DNA of 52,616 bases from Phenylobacterium sp. (lineage in GTDB: Bacteria > Pseudomonadota > Alphaproteobacteria > Caulobacterales > Caulobacteraceae): contig NZ_SSMX01000023.1 in the NCBI RefSeq assembly GCF_004799515.1, positions 1 to 52,616 of the forward strand. Reading direction: 5' to 3'. The position numbers were made by a program, and so were the translations under genes. The notes below the pieces were generated by a model. That model did no database searches and was not told where the DNA came from. It saw nothing but the letters and a program-made list of their open reading frames with translations. Positions 43,671-52,025 of this stretch are shown here, piece after piece. Every line of letters begins with the position of its first letter. The first letter of the stretch is position 1.

Positions 43671-44843
43671 TCAGGCCGCCTTCGGCGCCTTGCCCGTCTC
43701 GCCGCCGACAAAGTCCACCGTGGTCCCCTTCTTCACCGCCAGGCTGAGCTGGCGGACGTCCCAGTTGGTCAGGCGCACGCAGCCGTGGCTGGCGGCCTTG
43801 CCGACCATTCGGGGGTCCGGGGTGCCGTGGATGCCATAGGTGTCCTTGGTCAGGTCAATCCAGGTCGAGCCGACCGGATTGTTCGGGCCGGGCTGGATGG
43901 TGAGCTTGCCCTCCGACGCCTTGCCGAAGGTCAGCCGCGACGGGTCGAAGGTGTAGGTCGGGTTGGAGGCCACGGTGCGCACCGCCCAGTCGCCGCTCGG
44001 CGCCGGCCGCTCGGCCGAACCCACCGTCGCCGGATAGACCGCCAGCAGGAGGTCGGCGGCGCCATAGGCCCGGACCTGATGCTGGGTCTTGTCCACCTCG
44101 ATCCGGGTCACCGGCATGGCCAGCTTCTCCGGCCCGACGGCGGCCACCACGATGCTCGTCCCCGCCGCGCTGAAATCGGCGCCGGGGTTCAGGGCCTTCA
44201 GAAGGCCCTCGTCCATGTGGAACCGCTGAGCCAGCTCCTGGACGGGGCCGGTGAAGCTGAGCGCCGGCAGCTTGGCCATCTCGGCCATGTCCTTGGGGAC
44301 GGTCGGCAGGAAAGGCCCCTTCACGTCGTCGGCGGTGATGACGTAGTCGGTGAGCGCCGGCCGTGGGTCCTTGCCGAGCGCGCTCCAGACCTCCGCGTTC
44401 ATCTTGCCGTCGGCCGGCAGCTGGTTGGCGGTCTCGTAGGCGGCGATGGCGTTCTTCAGGTTGCCGCCGTCCTGGCCGTCGATGACGCCGGGCGAGAAGT
44501 GGGCGCGGGAAAGCAGGACCTCGGCGCGGATCAGGGCGTTGCGCCGGGCCTGCGGCGTCGCGCCGACGGTGCTCCAGTCGGCGGTGAGGATCGGCTGCGC
44601 GGCCTGGGCGGCGGAACCCGCGATCGGCGACATGTCGATCAGCGCCACGTTCAGGTCCTGCGTCGGCGCGGTCTGCACCTGGGGCGGCGCGTCGGCGACC
44701 GTCGCCGTCGCCATGGGCGTGCCGGCGGACGCCGGGGCGGCCGGCGGCGGGGTGGTCTGGGCCGTGGACTTGGAATCGGAGCAGGCCGCGGCCAGCAACA
44801 GCAAGGGGAGGCCGGCGCAGAGCGCGGCCTTGAAAGACGTCAT
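43671..44843 (-). CDS. L,D-transpeptidase (YkuD) lipoprotein with PG-binding-like domain
   Basis: A 390-aa predicted lipoprotein (lipobox LAAAC-S) making 3-3 cross-links or attaching proteins to peptidoglycan. Residues about 80-150 resemble a PG_binding_1 domain (RAEVLLSRAHFSPGVIDGQDG..., AIAAYETANQLPADGKMNAEVW). The YkuD domain near the C-terminus shows STWIDLTKDTYGIHGTPDPRMVG and the catalytic SHGCVRLTNWD with Cys. Divergent from the VanY-like gene by 36 bp, so the two may share regulation. Confidence 0.93.
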   Translation of the reverse strand: MTSFKAALCAGLPLLLLAAACSDSKSTAQTTPPPAAPASAGTPMATATVADAPPQVQTAPTQDLNVALIDMSPIAGSAAQAAQPILTADWSTVGATPQARRNALIRAEVLLSRAHFSPGVIDGQDGGNLKNAIAAYETANQLPADGKMNAEVWSALGKDPRPALTDYVITADDVKGPFLPTVPKDMAEMAKLPALSFTGPVQELAQRFHMDEGLLKALNPGADFSAAGTSIVVAAVGPEKLAMPVTRIEVDKTQHQVRAYGAADLLLAVYPATVGSAERPAPSGDWAVRTVASNPTYTFDPSRLTFGKASEGKLTIQPGPNNPVGSTWIDLTKDTYGIHGTPDPRMVGKAASHGCVRLTNWDVRQLSLAVKKGTTVDFVGGETGKAPKAA

Positions 44844-44879
44844 CGGGGACCTCGCGTCGCGCCGCGCGTTGTCAGGCGC

Positions 44880-45860
44880 GTGAACTTCAAGTCCTCAACA
44901 CCGCTACGGTTCCTGGGCGGCCTGGTCCTGGCGGCGCTGATCCTGGGGGCCGTGGTGCTGCGCGTCACCAGTTGCGCGCCGATTCCCAAGCCGCCCGCGC
45001 CGATTTCCGCGCCGCACGCCGCCCCCGGCCCGAAAGCGGTGACGCCTTCGCAGCAGCCTGCGCCGCCGCCGCTGCCCGCGTCCATCCCCTATCCCGCGCG
45101 CCCGGCCTGCGACGCCGGACCGGCGGACGCCGCCCGGGCCAACGCGGCCTCCCTCGCCGCCCTGGCCTGGACGCCCTTCGGCCGCGCCGAGATCGGCTGG
45201 GCGACCTATGCGCCGTTGATCGGCCGCGAAATCCGCGCCGCCTGCGCCCCGGACACGCCCGCCTTCGCCGCCGCCCTCGCCGCCTGGGAAGGCGGCCAGG
45301 GCCTGCCGGCCGACGGCGTCATGACACCCGCCGTCTTCGCCCGGCTGAAGTCGGTCATGCAGATGCGGCGGCCGTTCGTGCGCTTGAGCGCCCAGGGCGT
45401 CTGTCCGAACCCGCCCCCGGCCTCGGCGCTTGCCTGGGCGACCGCGGCGGAGGGCTATGGCGGCAAGCTCGTCCAGCTGCGGCCCGCAGCGCTGGCCGCC
45501 TATCGCCAGATGGCCGCTGCGGCCCGGCGCGAGGACCCGGCCATCGCCGCCGACCCACGCAACCTGACCCTGTTCTCCGGCTTCCGCGCGCCCGCGGCCG
45601 ACGCCGCCCGCTGCGCCCACGAGGGCAACTGCAACAACGTGCAGCGGGCGACCTGCTCGGCGCACCGCACCGGCCTGACGATGGACGTCTACGTGGGCCA
45701 GGCGCCCGGCTTCCCGCCGGACTCCAGCGCCGACGCCAACCGCCTCTTCATGAGCCGCACGGCGGCCTACCGTTGGCTGGTCGCCAACGCCGACCGCTTC
45801 GGCTTCGTCCCCTATCCCTTCGAGCCCTGGCACTGGGAGTGGACCGGCGAAGCGCCTTGA
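44880..45860 (+). CDS. VanY-type D,D-carboxypeptidase-like protein
   Basis: A 326-aa membrane-anchored protein (anchor GGLVLAALILGAVVLRV) with a Pro-rich linker, a PG-binding-like region (AAALAAWEGGQGLPADGVMTPAVFARL) and an M15B domain: SGFRAP, SAHRTGLTMDVYVG (zinc His and Asp) and the end EPWHWEWTG with the catalytic Glu and zinc His region. It should trim the terminal D-Ala of stem peptides or another D,D-bond. The start is a GTG at 44880 with no strong ribosome binding site. Divergent from the L,D-transpeptidase. Confidence 0.88.
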   Translation: MNFKSSTPLRFLGGLVLAALILGAVVLRVTSCAPIPKPPAPISAPHAAPGPKAVTPSQQPAPPPLPASIPYPARPACDAGPADAARANAASLAALAWTPFGRAEIGWATYAPLIGREIRAACAPDTPAFAAALAAWEGGQGLPADGVMTPAVFARLKSVMQMRRPFVRLSAQGVCPNPPPASALAWATAAEGYGGKLVQLRPAALAAYRQMAAAARREDPAIAADPRNLTLFSGFRAPAADAARCAHEGNCNNVQRATCSAHRTGLTMDVYVGQAPGFPPDSSADANRLFMSRTAAYRWLVANADRFGFVPYPFEPWHWEWTGEAP

Positions 45861-45893
45861 GGCCCGCGTGAACCGACCCTAGGCTCGCGTCCC

Positions 45894-46691
45894 ATGGCCA
45901 GCTTCCTCTCCGACGGCGTCCAGATCGCCTATGACGACATCACCCCGCCGGGCGGCGCGGACCGTACGATCGTCCTGATCCACGGCTTCGCCTCCAACCG
46001 CATCGAAGGCTGGAAACGCACCGGCTGGTACGCCGCGTTCGAGCGGCGCCGCACCCGGGTGGTCGCGCTCGATCAGCGCGGCCACGGCGAGAGCGCCAAG
46101 CTCTACGAGCCGCAGGCCTATGAGCGCGAGCGGCTGGCCGCCGACGTGCTCAACCTGATGGACGAGCTTGGGATCGAGCGGGCCGACATGTTCGGCTACT
46201 CCATGGGCACGCGCACCGCCCTCGAACTGGCCATCGCCCAGCCCGGCCGCCTCACGCACCTGATCCTGGGCGGGGTCGGCGGCAAGCTCCTGGAAAAGGC
46301 CCCGGACGTGGCGGGCGAGCCCATGGCCGACGCGCTGCTGGCCGAGGACCCGTCGGCCATCACCCAGCCGATGCTGCGATCCTTCCGCCAGTTCGCCGAC
46401 GAGCAGGGTGAGGACCGCAAGGCGCTAGCCGCGGTCACCCGCGTGAAGAACATGCCGTTCAACCCCGCCGCGCTGCGGGACATGCCCGTCCCGACGCTGG
46501 TGGTGGCGGGCTCCGGCGACGAGACCGCCGGCGACCCGGAGGCGCTGGCGCGGATCTTCCCGCACGGGCAGGCCAAGATCATCCCGGGCTGCGACCACTT
46601 CTCGGCCATCCCGCACGCACTCACCAAGGCCGCCGTCTTCGACTTCCTCTACGGCCTGATGGACGAGGACGAGTTCCCGCCGTTCGAGTGA
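45894..46691 (+). CDS. alpha/beta hydrolase
   Basis: A 265-aa serine hydrolase. Oxyanion region VLIHGFASNRIEGW, nucleophile elbow MFGYSMGTRTALELA (GYSMG), acid Asp in VVAGSGDETAGDP, and catalytic His in PGCDHFSAIPHALTKAAV. Length and fold match esterases or lipase-like hydrolases of unknown substrate. It is 33 bp after the VanY-like gene on the same strand, perhaps cotranscribed. Confidence 0.92.
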   Translation: MASFLSDGVQIAYDDITPPGGADRTIVLIHGFASNRIEGWKRTGWYAAFERRRTRVVALDQRGHGESAKLYEPQAYERERLAADVLNLMDELGIERADMFGYSMGTRTALELAIAQPGRLTHLILGGVGGKLLEKAPDVAGEPMADALLAEDPSAITQPMLRSFRQFADEQGEDRKALAAVTRVKNMPFNPAALRDMPVPTLVVAGSGDETAGDPEALARIFPHGQAKIIPGCDHFSAIPHALTKAAVFDFLYGLMDEDEFPPFE

Positions 46692-46710
46692 GGTGAAGGG
46701 GTGGGCGCCC

Positions 46711-47355
46711 CTACTTCTGCGGCCCCAGATTATACGCCCCGCCCTTTTCCAGAGCCCGGACATAGGCCGGCCGCGCCTGGAAGCGTGCCACCCAGTTGGC
46801 GATGTTGGGATAGGTCGGCGCCTGGCCGAAGGCGCGGGCGACCTCGCCCACGAAGCTCATCTGCGCGTCGGCGGCGGTGAACTCGCCCATCAGCCAGTCG
46901 CGGCCGGCGAGGGACGCCTCCACATAGCCAAGGTGGTTGGCCATCTCGCTCTGGATGCGCGGGTGCAGCGGGGCGCCGGCCTCGCCCAGGCGCATGACGT
47001 AGAGGTTGACCATCAGCGGCAGCATGGCCGAGCCCTCGGCGTAATGCAGCCATTCGTTGTATTTCTCGAAATCGGGGCCGGCGGCCGGGACGGGCAGCTT
47101 GCCCCCGCCATAGGTGCGCTGGATGTAGTCCACGATGGCGCCGGACTCGGCGATGGTGATGTCGTCGCCGCCACTTGTCTGGTCGGTGATCACCGGCGAC
47201 TTGCCGAGCGGATGCACCGCCTCCAGCTCCGGCGGCGCCAGGTTGGTCGTCGCGTCGCGCTGGTAGAACTTGATCTCGTAGGGCGCGCCCAGCTCCTCCA
47301 GCAGCCACAGGATGCGCTGCGAGCGGGAGTTGTTGAGGTGGTGGACGACGAGCAT
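46711..47355 (-). CDS. glutathione S-transferase family protein
   Basis: A 214-aa GST. The N-terminal thioredoxin-like part shows HHLNNSRSQRILWLLEELG (Ser in the catalytic Ser/Tyr region), the cis-Pro segment GKSPVI and the GSH-binding ESGAIVDYIQRTYG. The C-terminal all-helical half follows (GEFTAADAQMSFV with the conserved Asp of the N-capping box). Substrate unknown. It converges on the hydrolase gene. Confidence 0.93.
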   Translation of the reverse strand: MLVVHHLNNSRSQRILWLLEELGAPYEIKFYQRDATTNLAPPELEAVHPLGKSPVITDQTSGGDDITIAESGAIVDYIQRTYGGGKLPVPAAGPDFEKYNEWLHYAEGSAMLPLMVNLYVMRLGEAGAPLHPRIQSEMANHLGYVEASLAGRDWLMGEFTAADAQMSFVGEVARAFGQAPTYPNIANWVARFQARPAYVRALEKGGAYNLGPQK

Positions 47356-47432
47356 GGCGGGCTTCCCTATGTTTCCCTCGACGTAAGCAGGGCCGTGCGG
47401 CGCAAGGCAAGCTTCCCCTATAGTCTGGGGCC

Positions 47433-49073
47433 ATGATCCTGCCCGACCTCACCGACCTTCTCGACCAGGCCGCCGGCGAAGCCTCCGCCCTGGTCGCCGA
47501 GCTGCGGAGCGCGGTGGCCGCGCGGGTCGCGCCGGACGGGCGGGTCGACCGCGCCGCCCTGGACGCCGAGCAGCACGCAGCCCACGGCCTCGCCTGGACG
47601 GCGGCCTACGCCGAGACCCTGCGCCAGACCGCCGCTTGGGCCCGCGCGCTGGACGCCGAGGGGCGGCTCGGCGAGGCCGAGGCCCTGCCCGCGCAGCTGC
47701 TCGCCTACGAGTACGTCAGCCAGCTCCTGGGCGGCCTGCCGATGAACCAGGCCGAGACCTTCCGCGCCCGGGAAGCGGGCGTCTCGGCGCAGCGCCTGGC
47801 GCCGCTGGCGGAGCGGCTCGCGCCGGGGGCCTCGCCGGCGGTGAAGGCGCGGATCGTCGAGCTGCTGGACCAGGCGCGCGGGCGGTCCGCCCTGGAAACC
47901 AGCGGCCTCGATGAGACCTTGGAGGCGATCCGCGACCAGTTCGCGGCCTTCGCCGCCGAGAAGATCGCGCCCTTCGCCCACGGCTGGCACCTGCGCGATG
48001 AGCTGATCCCGCTGACGCTGATCGAGGAGATGGGCGCGCTCGGCGTCTTCGGCCTGACCGCGCCGGAGGCCTGGGGCGGCTCGGGCCTGGGCAAGGTCGC
48101 CATGTGCGTGGTGACCGAGGCCCTGTCGCGCGGCTTCATCGGGACGGGCTCGCTCGGCACCCGCTCGGAGATCGCCGCAGAACTGTTGATCGCCCACGGC
48201 ACGGACGATCAGAAGGCCCGCTTCCTGCCGGGCATCGTCTCCGGCGCGATCATCCCCACCGCCGTCTTCACCGAGCCGGAGGCGGGTTCGGACCTGGGAT
48301 CCTTGCGCACCCGGGCGGTGCGCGACGGCGAGGTCTGGCGGGTCACCGGCGCCAAGACCTGGATCACCCACGCCGCCCGCGCCGACCTGATGACGCTGCT
48401 GGTGCGCACCGACCCGGCGTCGAAGGACCACCGGGGCCTTTCCATGTTCCTGGCGGAGAAGCCTCGCGGCGCGGGCGCCGATCCCTTCCCCGCGCCCGGC
48501 ATGGGCGGCGGCGAGATCGCGGTGATCGGCTACCGCGGCATGAAGGAGTACGAGATCGCCTTCGACGGCTTCGAGGTCGCCCACGCCAACCTGCTGGGCG
48601 GCCAGGAAGGCCAGGGGTTCCCCCAGCTGATGGCCACCTTCGAGAGCGCCCGCATCCAGACCGCCGCGCGGGCCATCGGCGTCGGTCAGAACGCCCTCGA
48701 CCTGGCCCTCGACTACGCCCTGCAACGCCGGCAGTTCGGCGAACCGCTCAGCGCCTTCCCCCGCGTGGCCAACAAGCTCGCCATGATGGCCGCCGAACTG
48801 CTGGGCGCGCGGCGGCTGACCTGGTTCGCGGCGGAGGCCAAGGACGCGGGCCGCCGCTGCGACCTGGAGGCCGGCATGGCCAAGCTGGTCGCCGCGCGCA
48901 TCGCCTGGGCCGCGGCGGACAACGCCGTGCAGATCCACGGCGGGACGGGCTTTGCCGTGGAGCAGCCGGTCAGCCGCGTGCTGGCCGACGCCCGCATCCT
49001 CAACATCTTCGAAGGCGCCGGCGAGATCCAGGCGCAGGTGATCGCGCGCCGGCTGCTGGACGGCGCCAATTGA
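47433..49073 (+). CDS. acyl-CoA dehydrogenase with N-terminal extension
   Basis: A 546-aa FAD enzyme introducing a double bond in acyl-CoA. The acyl-CoA dehydrogenase core starts near residue 160 (DQFAAFAAEKIAPFAHGWHLRDE) and shows FTEPEAGSDLGSLRTRA, WITHAARADLMTLLVRTDP, ALDYALQRRQFG and the C-terminal QIHGGTGFAVEQPVSRVLADARI...FEGAGEIQ. The first about 150 residues are an extra helical region typical of a long alphaproteobacterial subgroup. Substrate chain length unknown. Divergent from the GST gene. Confidence 0.93.
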   Translation: MILPDLTDLLDQAAGEASALVAELRSAVAARVAPDGRVDRAALDAEQHAAHGLAWTAAYAETLRQTAAWARALDAEGRLGEAEALPAQLLAYEYVSQLLGGLPMNQAETFRAREAGVSAQRLAPLAERLAPGASPAVKARIVELLDQARGRSALETSGLDETLEAIRDQFAAFAAEKIAPFAHGWHLRDELIPLTLIEEMGALGVFGLTAPEAWGGSGLGKVAMCVVTEALSRGFIGTGSLGTRSEIAAELLIAHGTDDQKARFLPGIVSGAIIPTAVFTEPEAGSDLGSLRTRAVRDGEVWRVTGAKTWITHAARADLMTLLVRTDPASKDHRGLSMFLAEKPRGAGADPFPAPGMGGGEIAVIGYRGMKEYEIAFDGFEVAHANLLGGQEGQGFPQLMATFESARIQTAARAIGVGQNALDLALDYALQRRQFGEPLSAFPRVANKLAMMAAELLGARRLTWFAAEAKDAGRRCDLEAGMAKLVAARIAWAAADNAVQIHGGTGFAVEQPVSRVLADARILNIFEGAGEIQAQVIARRLLDGAN

Positions 49074-49075
49074 GT

Positions 49076-49106
49076 TCCTCTCCCTCTCGCTTCGCGGGGG
49101 AGAGGA
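49076..49106. terminator. hairpin between convergent genes
   Basis: Nine-bp stem tcctctccc/gggagagga (49076-49084 with 49098-49106) with no clear T-tract, between the acyl-CoA dehydrogenase and TetR genes, which converge here. Probably a bidirectional 3' end. Confidence 0.5.
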
Positions 49107-49112
49107 GGATTG

Positions 49113-49826
49113 TCAGCACTTCGGCGAGAACCCCGCCGCGATCAGGCCGATCTGGCGGTCCATGACCCGGGTCATCTCCTCGGCGTCGGCGTCGTGCCAG
49201 GCGGCCAGGCGATAGACCCAGACATAGGCCGCCATCAGCAGGTCGATGATCTCCTGCTGGTCAACGGAGGGATCGACGTCGCCTTCGGCCACGCCCTTGC
49301 ACAGGCTCTCGCGCATGATGTCCTGCAGCCGAAGGTTGCGTCCCATGGGCGTGGCGGTGGACGGCAGGGTCCAGTCGTAGGTCGCCGAGATGTAGGCCAG
49401 GAACAGCTTCTTGTGGCGCACCTCGAAGGCGAAATGCACCGCGAACATGGTCCGCAAACGGTCGACCGTCGCGCCCCGCAGGTGCGGCATCACCCGGTCG
49501 AGCTCGGCGTACAGCCCGTCCAGGCGGTCGCGCATCACCTGGCTGAGGATCTCGTACTTCGAGGCGAAGGTGGTGAAGACGCTGCCGACGGAGACCTGGG
49601 CGTGGCGGGCGATCTCACGGATCGTCGTGCCCTGGTAGCCCTGGGTGTCGAAGAGCTCGCGGGCCGCCTCGATCACCCGGTTGCGGGTGTTTTCCTTCTG
49701 CGCCTGGCGCACGCCGGCGATCACGCCCGTCACGGGGACGGGCGCGATGGCGGCAGGTTCGCCGCTCGCCAACAGCTTGTCGGTCAACAGGTCGTCGGCT
49801 TGCGTCAGATCGGGCGGTGAAGTCAT
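49113..49826 (-). CDS. TetR/AcrR family regulator
   Basis: A 237-aa regulator with an N-terminal TetR HTH (RNRVIEAARELFDTQGYQGTTIREIARHAQVSVGSVFTTF, residues about 33-72) and a helical ligand domain. The ATG at 49826 is preferred over the GTG just before. It lies 24 bp after a second TetR gene in the same direction, and the acyl-CoA dehydrogenase is next door, so a fatty acyl-CoA ligand is possible but unproven. Confidence 0.9.
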   Translation of the reverse strand: MTSPPDLTQADDLLTDKLLASGEPAAIAPVPVTGVIAGVRQAQKENTRNRVIEAARELFDTQGYQGTTIREIARHAQVSVGSVFTTFASKYEILSQVMRDRLDGLYAELDRVMPHLRGATVDRLRTMFAVHFAFEVRHKKLFLAYISATYDWTLPSTATPMGRNLRLQDIMRESLCKGVAEGDVDPSVDQQEIIDLLMAAYVWVYRLAAWHDADAEEMTRVMDRQIGLIAAGFSPKC

Positions 49827-49850
49827 CACTCGTCAGACGGCGCCGACGGC

Positions 49851-50501
49851 CTAGCTCCTCCGGACGCCCGCCAGCAGGATGCGGATCTGGTCGCGGGAGC
49901 GCTCTTGCAGCGCCTCCGGCGCCCAGCCCTGGAAGATGGCGTGGTCGTAGTTCGACAGATAGGCGTCGAACAGCATCTGGGTCCGCAGGGGCGAGGCCGC
50001 GCCGTCGGCCAGTTCGCCGCCCTGCACGCCGCGCTCGAGCTGGCTCGAGATCAGGTTCAGCATGGTCTGCACGGGCGGGGCGTTGCGCAGCGCCGGGCCG
50101 TCTTCCGGCGACCAGCCCACGCTGAAGGCGGCGCGGGCGAGCGGCAGCTGGGTCTGGTAGAAGCGGTAGCCGGCGGCGAACACCTTCTGCAAGGAGTCCT
50201 CCACGCCGTTGCCTTGGGCGGCGGCCTCGGTCATCGCCTCGGCGAGCGCCAACATGTCCGTGGTCATGATCTCTCGGAACAGGTCGGACTTGTCGGCGAA
50301 GTTGGCGAACACCGCGCCCGTCGACATGCCGGCGGCGGCGGCGATGTCGCGGATGGTGGCGCCTTCATAGCCTTGCTCGCTGAACAGTCGGCGGGCGGCG
50401 GCGAGCACCTTGGCGCGGGTCTGTTGCTTGGCTAGCGCGCGCCGGGTCGGCGCTTTCACGCCGGTTTCATCGGAAGCTTGGATTTGAGCGATATGCATCA
50501 T
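49851..50501 (-). CDS. TetR/AcrR family regulator
   Basis: A 216-aa regulator with the HTH KVLAAARRLFSEQGYEGATIRDIAAAAGMSTGAVFANF (residues about 30-68) and a ligand domain that resembles the neighbouring TetR protein only loosely. It is the first gene of the tandem pair; a perfect inverted repeat upstream (50572-50585) could be its operator. A second Met codon at 50498 is equally possible as start. Confidence 0.9.
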   Translation of the reverse strand: MMHIAQIQASDETGVKAPTRRALAKQQTRAKVLAAARRLFSEQGYEGATIRDIAAAAGMSTGAVFANFADKSDLFREIMTTDMLALAEAMTEAAAQGNGVEDSLQKVFAAGYRFYQTQLPLARAAFSVGWSPEDGPALRNAPPVQTMLNLISSQLERGVQGGELADGAASPLRTQMLFDAYLSNYDHAIFQGWAPEALQERSRDQIRILLAGVRRS

Positions 50502-50809
50502 GCGGTGATATGACGGCGACGCCGTCCTTTCCAGTTTGTTCTAGCCGCCCCGCGCGTCCAGACGCGGTTCGGTGAACACGTTCACATACTTCGTTACCCG
50601 ATTGATCGCTGATTTGCGGAATCGAGGCAACGGAAAGGTTGGCTGGGGCTGCGGGGGGACGTACGCTTCCCGACTGCACCCGGAGTGGGGCAAAAATTCG
50701 ACCCCTTCAACGAATTGGGCTCGCTGAACATGCTCACCAACGGCTGGGGAAGCGGCGCATAGCCTGCTTGGCTGTGGTTCGCAAGCCCGCTCTGTCTTAA
50801 GATCGAAAA
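50502..50809. promoter_or_regulatory. intergenic region with candidate TetR operator
   Basis: No convincing gene in 308 bp. It contains GTGAAC-AC-GTTCAC at 50572-50585, a perfect inverted repeat with a 2-nt centre typical of TetR operators, and gacggcg/cgccgtc at 50512-50526 just before the TetR start. Both lie on the side of the TetR gene starting at 50501 and are candidates for autoregulation. Confidence 0.5.
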
Positions 50810-51007
50810 ATGCTCAGCCTAAACACAGTTGTTTACGTCGCCCTCGCTGTCGTCGCCTCGGTGCTCGCGATGGGAATCTACGCCCTGTTCCGCGGCGGCG
50901 AGTTCGGCCGGTCCTATTCCAACAAGCTGATGCGCCTGCGGGTCGTCACCCAGGCCATCGCCATCACGGTGATCGTGGGCGTGTTCTGGTGGCGATCGAA
51001 ACACTAG
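50810..51007 (+). CDS. HIG1-like twin-transmembrane protein
   Basis: A 65-aa inner-membrane protein with two helices (VVYVALAVVASVLAMGIYALF and VTQAIAITVIVGVFWW) joined by the short loop GGEFGRSYSNKLMRLR, matching the HIG_1_N domain. Relatives modulate cytochrome oxidase complexes in mitochondria; the bacterial role is not established. It lies 13 bp before the adenosyltransferase gene and is likely cotranscribed with it. Confidence 0.85.
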   Translation: MLSLNTVVYVALAVVASVLAMGIYALFRGGEFGRSYSNKLMRLRVVTQAIAITVIVGVFWWRSKH

Positions 51008-51020
51008 GCCGCGCGCCGCC

Positions 51021-51596
51021 ATGGTGACCCTGAACCGCATCTACACCCGCACTGGCGACGCCGGGACCACGCGCCTGGCCAGTGGCGCTGAGGTCAGCAA
51101 GGCCAGCGCCCGCGTGGAGGCCTACGGCGCGGTGGACGAGACCAACGCATGCCTGGGCCTGGCGCGCACCCACACCGCCGGCGACGCGGCGTTCGACGCC
51201 CTGCTGGCGCGGCTGCAGAACGAGCTCTTCGACCTGGGCGCCGACCTCGCCACCCCGCCCGCGGCGGACGAGGCGCCAGGCTCGCGCCTGCGCATCCTGG
51301 ACAGCCAGGTCGCGCGGCTGGAGGCGGAGATCGACGCGCTGAACGCCGGCCTGCCGGAGCTCAAGTCCTTCATCCTGCCGGGCGGGACCCCGGCGGCGGC
51401 GGCCCTGCACCTGGCGCGCACGGTCAGCCGCCGGGCCGAGCGCGAGGCCGTGCGGCTGGCCGAGGCCGGCGAGCCGGTGAGCGGGCCGGCCCTGCGTTAC
51501 CTGAACCGGCTGTCGGACCTGTTGTTCGTGGCCGCCCGCCACGCCAATGACCGCGGCGCGGCCGAGGTCTTCTGGGTCTCGGGCGCGACGCGCTAG
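51021..51596 (+). CDS. cob(I)alamin adenosyltransferase, PduO type
   Basis: A 191-aa trimeric enzyme that adenosylates corrinoid cobalt with ATP. N-terminal IYTRTGDAGTTRLASG is the ATP P-loop-like motif of PduO, followed by EAYGAVDETNACLG (conserved Asp and Glu) and the helix TVSRRAEREAVRLAE with the conserved Arg residues, and RYLNRLSDLLFVAARHAN. Length is typical. Its stop interlocks with the convergent small gene in CTAG. Confidence 0.95.
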   Translation: MVTLNRIYTRTGDAGTTRLASGAEVSKASARVEAYGAVDETNACLGLARTHTAGDAAFDALLARLQNELFDLGADLATPPAADEAPGSRLRILDSQVARLEAEIDALNAGLPELKSFILPGGTPAAAALHLARTVSRRAEREAVRLAEAGEPVSGPALRYLNRLSDLLFVAARHANDRGAAEVFWVSGATR

Positions 51597-51889
51597 GGCT
51601 TCGGCGCAGCGGCGGCCGGCGGCGGGACCGCGCCGGTCAGCGGCGGATCGCGGCCGATGGCGTGCAGCGCCGCGTCGCGGGCCTTCTTGTCGGTGATCAT
51701 CCGCCCGGTGATGTCCGACGTCAGGATCGGCTGGGCGCAGACCCGCGAATAGGGATCCCACCACTTGTGCGCCTCGACGCAGTGCTGTTCCGGCAGCGCC
51801 CAGCCCACGGTCCAGACCAGGATTCCAAGGTTCGCCACGGCGAAGATGCCGATGAAGATCCACTTCAGGCGGGTGAAGGCTCTGTTCAT
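51593..51889 (-). CDS. small membrane-anchored hypothetical protein
   Basis: A 98-aa protein with one membrane segment near the N-terminus (WIFIGIFAVANLGILVWTVGWAL) and a short extracytoplasmic part containing two Cys residues (HCVEAHKWWDPYSRVCAQPI), then an Ala/Pro tail. Not recognised. ATGGAGGGATC provides a good ribosome binding site for the start at 51889; the open frame continues to 52006 without one. Confidence 0.78.
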   Translation of the reverse strand: MNRAFTRLKWIFIGIFAVANLGILVWTVGWALPEQHCVEAHKWWDPYSRVCAQPILTSDITGRMITDKKARDAALHAIGRDPPLTGAVPPPAAAAPKP

Positions 51890-52025
51890 GATCCCTCCAT
51901 AAGCGATGGCGGCCGCGGCGTCAGGCCCCGATCCGCCGGTTCGCAGTGGTTTGCAAACCGCGCCGGACCCTGTATTGCCCCGCACGATCCCTTTTTCCCT
52001 GAGCAATTTGAGGCGCTAGCAACCC

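Noticed and set aside
50685..50762. Short frame beginning with GTG and ending FDPFNELGSLNMLTNGWG and four more residues
   Set aside because: Only 25 codons, no ribosome binding site and no known family. It could be a gene remnant, but this is not supported.
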